Positions 14,802 through 18,130 of a stretch of 18,130 nt of DNA are shown one piece after another. The notes below the pieces were generated by a model. The model searched no databases. It was not told where the DNA came from and saw only the letters and a program-made list of their open reading frames with translations. Each line of letters starts with the position of its first letter. Within the stretch, counting starts at the first letter, position 1. Both the position numbers and the translations under genes were made by a program. This DNA comes from Eubacterium sp. (GTDB lineage Bacteria; Bacillota; Clostridia; Peptostreptococcales; Anaerovoracaceae), in assembly GCA_017419895.1 (NCBI GenBank), contig JAFOKI010000052.1, positions 1 to 18,130 on the forward strand. Direction: 5' to 3'.

Positions 14802-15749
14802 TCATTCTTCTTTACTTCCGAACCGCGCGCCGGTGAGGTCGTGCCCCAGCAGGTAATCGGCCGCTTTGACACGCTTTTTGCCGGGGACCTGCAGTTCCTT
14901 AAGCACAAGCGTCCCGTCACCCGTAGAGATATAGATGCCGGTCTTGTCAGCCTTTGTTATCTCTCCCGGATCACCCTCTGAATGATCAACCACGTCGGCA
15001 CTCCAGAATTTGACCCGCGTCACCTTTCCATTCGCTTCCGTGAGGTCGCTGAACGCGCCAGGCCATGGATCGAACGCCCTTATCTTGCACTCTATTGATT
15101 TTGCGGTGCGTGTAAAATCTATTAAGCCATCCTGCTTTCCGATCATTCCACAGTATGTCGCGCGCGACTCATCCTGCGGCGTATACCTGACTTCTCCGTC
15201 TTCTATCCGTTCAAGCGTATCCGCCATAAGATCCGCGCCCATTTGAGAAAGCTCCGCGGAAAGTTCAGTCAGATTCTTTTTGCCTATTTTAGTCGTTTTG
15301 AAATCGATTATGTCTCCGTCATCGATGCCTTCTGCCATCCTCATGACGGTCACACCGGTCCTGTCCATCCCGTTCAGTATCGCGTGCTGGATCGGGGACG
15401 CGCCTCTTAATTCCGGAAGGATGGAAGCGTGCACGTTGAAACACCCATACCTCGGAATAATGAGCACGTCGCTTTTCAGGATCTGGCCGTACGCAACCAC
15501 TATCATCGCGTCAGGCGCGAATCCTCTGATAGCCGACTTCGCCTCTTCATCGTTTTTCAAGCGTTCAGGCTGAAGGACCTTGATCCCGTGTGCGACCGCA
15601 ACCTCTTTCACAGGCGAAAAGATCACCGCTCCGCGGTTTCCCTTTCTGTCCGGCTGTGTCACAACAAAGCCGATCTCATGCCCTCTCTCTATGAGTTTTT
15701 CAAGCACCGGGGCAGCAAACTCCGGCGTACCCATGAAAACTATCTTCAT
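14802..15749 (-). CDS. fmt: Methionyl-tRNA formyltransferase
   Basis: Formylates the amino group of initiator Met-tRNA using 10-formyltetrahydrofolate. At 315 residues it is full length. The N-terminal Rossmann domain (1-190) begins MKIVFMGTPEFA and carries the catalytic FNVHASILPELRGASPIQ with N105 and H107, plus GIDDGD (141-146). The C-terminal OB-like domain, with AFDPWPGAF, binds tRNA. The ATG overlaps the def stop by 4 bases, pairing the formylating and deformylating enzymes as in most bacteria. A 48-base gap follows before the zinc peptidase. Confidence 0.97.
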   Translation of the reverse strand: MKIVFMGTPEFAAPVLEKLIERGHEIGFVVTQPDRKGNRGAVIFSPVKEVAVAHGIKVLQPERLKNDEEAKSAIRGFAPDAMIVVAYGQILKSDVLIIPRYGCFNVHASILPELRGASPIQHAILNGMDRTGVTVMRMAEGIDDGDIIDFKTTKIGKKNLTELSAELSQMGADLMADTLERIEDGEVRYTPQDESRATYCGMIGKQDGLIDFTRTAKSIECKIRAFDPWPGAFSDLTEANGKVTRVKFWSADVVDHSEGDPGEITKADKTGIYISTGDGTLVLKELQVPGKKRVKAADYLLGHDLTGARFGSKEE

Positions 15750-16243
15750 TCGATATCTTCTCCGGCGTCTTCTTCATCAGCTTCTTCAGACAGCATATGG
15801 ACTTCAGTCGCTTTGTCGGTATAAAGTATCCCTTCAAGGTGGTCGTATTCATGACACATCACCCTTGCCGCGAAGTCCTCAAACTCGTACTCATTTATGT
15901 TTCCGTCGAGATCCATCGCGCGGATTTTTATCTTCTGCGGGCGCTCAACCATGCCGTAATATCCCGGCACGCTGAGGCATCCTTCAGTATCCTCGACCAG
16001 ACCTTCCTGCTCGATGATCTCCGGGTTGATCATATAATATACCTGCTCAGGTTCCGGCTCCGCGACAAAGACCCGTCTCATCACTCCGACCTGCGGTCCC
16101 GCAAGGCCTACGCCCTGACCGTGACGCATGGTCTCTACCATATCTTCCATCAGGCTCCTGATCCTATCGGTGACTTCACCCACTTCTCTCGATCTTTTTC
16201 TGAGGATCGGATCGCCTTTTTCAACAATGTTTCTTAATGCCAT
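15746..16243 (-). CDS. def: Peptide deformylase
   Basis: Removes the formyl group from the N-terminal Met of new proteins. The 165-residue enzyme has the three deformylase motifs: GVGLAGPQ (44-51), EGCLSVPG with metal ligand C89, and HEYDH (131-135; ligands H131 and H135, catalytic E132). Motif 1 reads GLAGPQ where GLAAPQ is usual, a single Ala to Gly change that should be tolerated. The C-terminus is acidic (SEEADEEDAGEDIE). A GGGAGAAAGAA sequence lies just before the ATG. The gene follows priA after 46 bases and overlaps fmt by 4. Confidence 0.96.
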   Translation of the reverse strand: MALRNIVEKGDPILRKRSREVGEVTDRIRSLMEDMVETMRHGQGVGLAGPQVGVMRRVFVAEPEPEQVYYMINPEIIEQEGLVEDTEGCLSVPGYYGMVERPQKIKIRAMDLDGNINEYEFEDFAARVMCHEYDHLEGILYTDKATEVHMLSEEADEEDAGEDIE

Positions 16244-16289
16244 TTCTTTCTCCCGGCTTGCTCGCGTATGTTTACCGCGGCGCAGCTTT

Positions 16290-18130
16290 TTAAAACGTAC
16301 TGTACGGATTTATATCGAGCGTCATGCTCACAGCGGGGTCACGGCCTTTCAGCCTCTCCGCGAAATATGTAAGGTAATAGACGTACTTGTTTCTTTCGCC
16401 TCTTGGCGATTTTACCATTATGTGATAGCGGCTGGCGCTTTCACCCTTAAAGTTTTGCGCGACTCTCGGTAGCAAAGTTTTCCCGGCGTTCGGCAATCCC
16501 GCTCGCACGAGATAATCCCTGCACTCTTCCGCAGCGCTTCTTGCGGCGTCTTCATCCTCTGACGTGAAACCAGCCGCAATAAGATCCGTAAACGGCGGAT
16601 AATCCATAAGCTGCCTTGCCATTATCTCGTTTCTGTAGAACGCGCCATAATCGTGTTCCGCAGCAGCTGTAAGCGCGAAATTGTCCGGTGAATACGTCTG
16701 TACGATCACCTTTCCCTGTTCATCACCGCGTCCCGCTCTTCCCGCGACCTGCGTGATCAGCTGGAACGTTCTCTCCGTAGATCTGTAGTCGGGAATGTTC
16801 AGGCTCACATCGGCGCTCACAGCTCCGACAAGCGCAACGTTCCTGAAATCGAGACCTTTTGCCACGAGTTGGGTGCCTATCAGAACATCAGCCTTTTTCT
16901 TTGCGAAAGCGTTAAGGATCCTGTCGATCTCTTTTCCGTTTTTTGCAGTGTCGATATCAAGCCTCAGCGTTTCAACTCCCGGGAAAAGCTCTTTTACCGT
17001 TTCTTCAACCTGTTCTGTGCCTACCCCGAAGTATTTTATCCTGCCGCTCCTGCATGCCGGACATGTACTTGGTACTCTTTGTTTTTTCCCGCAATAGTGA
17101 CACACCATCGCGTTCTCAGTCTTGTGATAGACCAGTGAGATACCGCATTCGGGACACTTGAGCACTGCGCCGCAGTCCCTGCACGACACAAATGTCGAGT
17201 ATCCTCTTCTGTTAAGGAATAGTATGATCTGCTTTCCTTGCGCGAGAGCCGCAGCCATCTCTTCCTTCAGCCTAATGCTCAGTATACCTCTGTTTCCGCT
17301 CCTGAGTTCCTGTCTCATGTCAACTATCTCAACATCCGGGAGCGGATTGTCGTTATATCTGTTCTTCAGTTCTATTAGTTTGTAAATACCTGCTTGTGCG
17401 CGTTCATACGATACAGCCGAAGGAGTAGCACTTCCGAGAAGCAGCACGCCGCCCATGTCCATAAGCCTTTTCGCAGCGACGTCGACCGTCTCGTATTTTG
17501 GCGTCTGGTCGGATTTATACGTCGACTCATGCTCTTCGTCGAGTATGATCACTCCGACATTCTCAAGCGGCGAAAACACTCCGATCCTGGCTCCGATAGC
17601 TATCCTCGCTTCTCCGCGCCTGAGTCTCATCCACTCATCGAAACGCTCTCTTTTTGTAAGCTTGCTGTGCAGTACGGCAATTTCCTTCTTGCCGAAGCGT
17701 CCGATGAAGCGTTCTATTATCTGCTTGGTGAGCGCGATCTCCGGTACCAGCATGATCGCCGTTTTTCCCTGCTCAAGGGCATGCGCGATTGCTCTCATGT
17801 AAACTTCTGTCTTGCCGCTGCCCGTGACTCCGTGGATGAGAAAAATATCGTGCAGGCCTCTGTCCATAGACTCATAGATCTTCTCTACCGCCGACTTTTG
17901 CTCAGTAGTCAGTTCATTTATATCCTGCGCTTCACCCTCGCTGCCCTTGTATGGTTCTTTTTCCTTACCGGCTTTTGCGGGCTTTCCGTTCGGTACAAAG
18001 CATTTTATCGCGTCGATATATTTGATCCCATACCGCATGCGCATCCATTCACATGTCCTCACCATTTCGGGAGTCATGGATATGTCCGGATCCACATCGG
18101 CGATTTCTTTTATCTTTTCCGGCGAAAGTC
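16290..18130 (-). CDS. priA: Primosomal protein N' (PriA helicase), 5' end outside window
   Basis: A 3'-to-5' helicase that reloads the replicative helicase at stalled forks. The frame is open to the right edge of the window (612 codons plus stop), so the GTG at 18095 is not the true start. The missing part should be most of the N-terminal DNA-binding domain. Visible in order are GVTGSGKT (Walker A, near 17810-17835), LVPEIALT, DEEH (Walker B), LLLGSATPS, then four CxxC-type pairs binding zinc (CRDC, CPEC, CHYC, CPAC, near 17040-17190), GTQLVAKGLDF, and QVAGRAGRGDEQG (motif VI). The C-terminal domain ends NPYSTF. It is the first gene of the operon seen here; def follows 46 bases later. Confidence 0.97.
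   Translation of the reverse strand, partial: LSPEKIKEIADVDPDISMTPEMVRTCEWMRMRYGIKYIDAIKCFVPNGKPAKAGKEKEPYKGSEGEAQDINELTTEQKSAVEKIYESMDRGLHDIFLIHGVTGSGKTEVYMRAIAHALEQGKTAIMLVPEIALTKQIIERFIGRFGKKEIAVLHSKLTKRERFDEWMRLRRGEARIAIGARIGVFSPLENVGVIILDEEHESTYKSDQTPKYETVDVAAKRLMDMGGVLLLGSATPSAVSYERAQAGIYKLIELKNRYNDNPLPDVEIVDMRQELRSGNRGILSIRLKEEMAAALAQGKQIILFLNRRGYSTFVSCRDCGAVLKCPECGISLVYHKTENAMVCHYCGKKQRVPSTCPACRSGRIKYFGVGTEQVEETVKELFPGVETLRLDIDTAKNGKEIDRILNAFAKKKADVLIGTQLVAKGLDFRNVALVGAVSADVSLNIPDYRSTERTFQLITQVAGRAGRGDEQGKVIVQTYSPDNFALTAAAEHDYGAFYRNEIMARQLMDYPPFTDLIAAGFTSEDEDAARSAAEECRDYLVRAGLPNAGKTLLPRVAQNFKGESASRYHIMVKSPRGERNKYVYYLTYFAERLKGRDPAVSMTLDINPYSTF

Noticed and set aside
18093-18095. GTG as the priA start codon
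   Set aside because: The frame stays open to the window edge and the protein would lack the N-terminal DNA-binding domain, so the gene is simply cut by the window.

Overview
The window looks like a chromosomal segment of a Gram-positive Clostridia (Firmicutes) bacterium of middling GC content. The evidence is gene order (priA-def-fmt-zinc peptidase-rsmB-stp-prkC-rsgA-rpe), strong GGAGG-type ribosome binding sites, a PASTA kinase and a clostridial class A penicillin-binding protein. Genus cannot be told from the sequence. No tRNA, rRNA, CRISPR array, insertion sequence or phage gene was seen.

Right part (8364-18130, minus strand): a tightly packed housekeeping operon read from right to left. 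It holds priA (5' part outside the window), def, fmt, a YugP-type zinc peptidase, rsmB, stp (PP2C phosphatase), prkC (PASTA kinase), rsgA and rpe. Several neighbours overlap by 4 or 8 bases, and a hairpin terminator follows rpe. The genes cover replication restart, N-formylmethionine handling, rRNA methylation, 30S maturation, reversible Ser/Thr phosphorylation linked to the cell wall, and the pentose phosphate pathway. rlmN, often found between rsmB and stp in related genomes, is missing here.

Middle (4200-8300, plus strand): one large class A PBP (1306 residues). It has a very long acidic, coiled-coil-rich cytoplasmic N-terminus and a Lys/Asn-rich external C-terminus. It has its own sigma-A-type promoter and terminator and converges with the rpe operon.

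Left-middle (2059-4128, minus strand), divergent from the PBP: a three-gene operon of an ECF-type sigma factor, an unrecognised protein with about 8-9 membrane segments, and a PrsW-family intramembrane protease. It has a clear promoter and ends in a terminator. The layout suggests a membrane-signalling, proteolysis-controlled sigma system without a classical anti-sigma gene.

Left end (1-1921, minus strand): a two-gene unit. A small two-TM protein with a TTG start overlaps the start of a secreted protein that runs off the window. The second protein does not appear as a bounded ORF because its stop lies outside. Read by hand it gives 525 uninterrupted codons with a signal peptide and a strong resemblance to the aerolysin / ETX-MTX2 beta-pore-forming fold. 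This predicted secreted pore-former, next to the sigma/PrsW cassette, is the most interesting part of the window.
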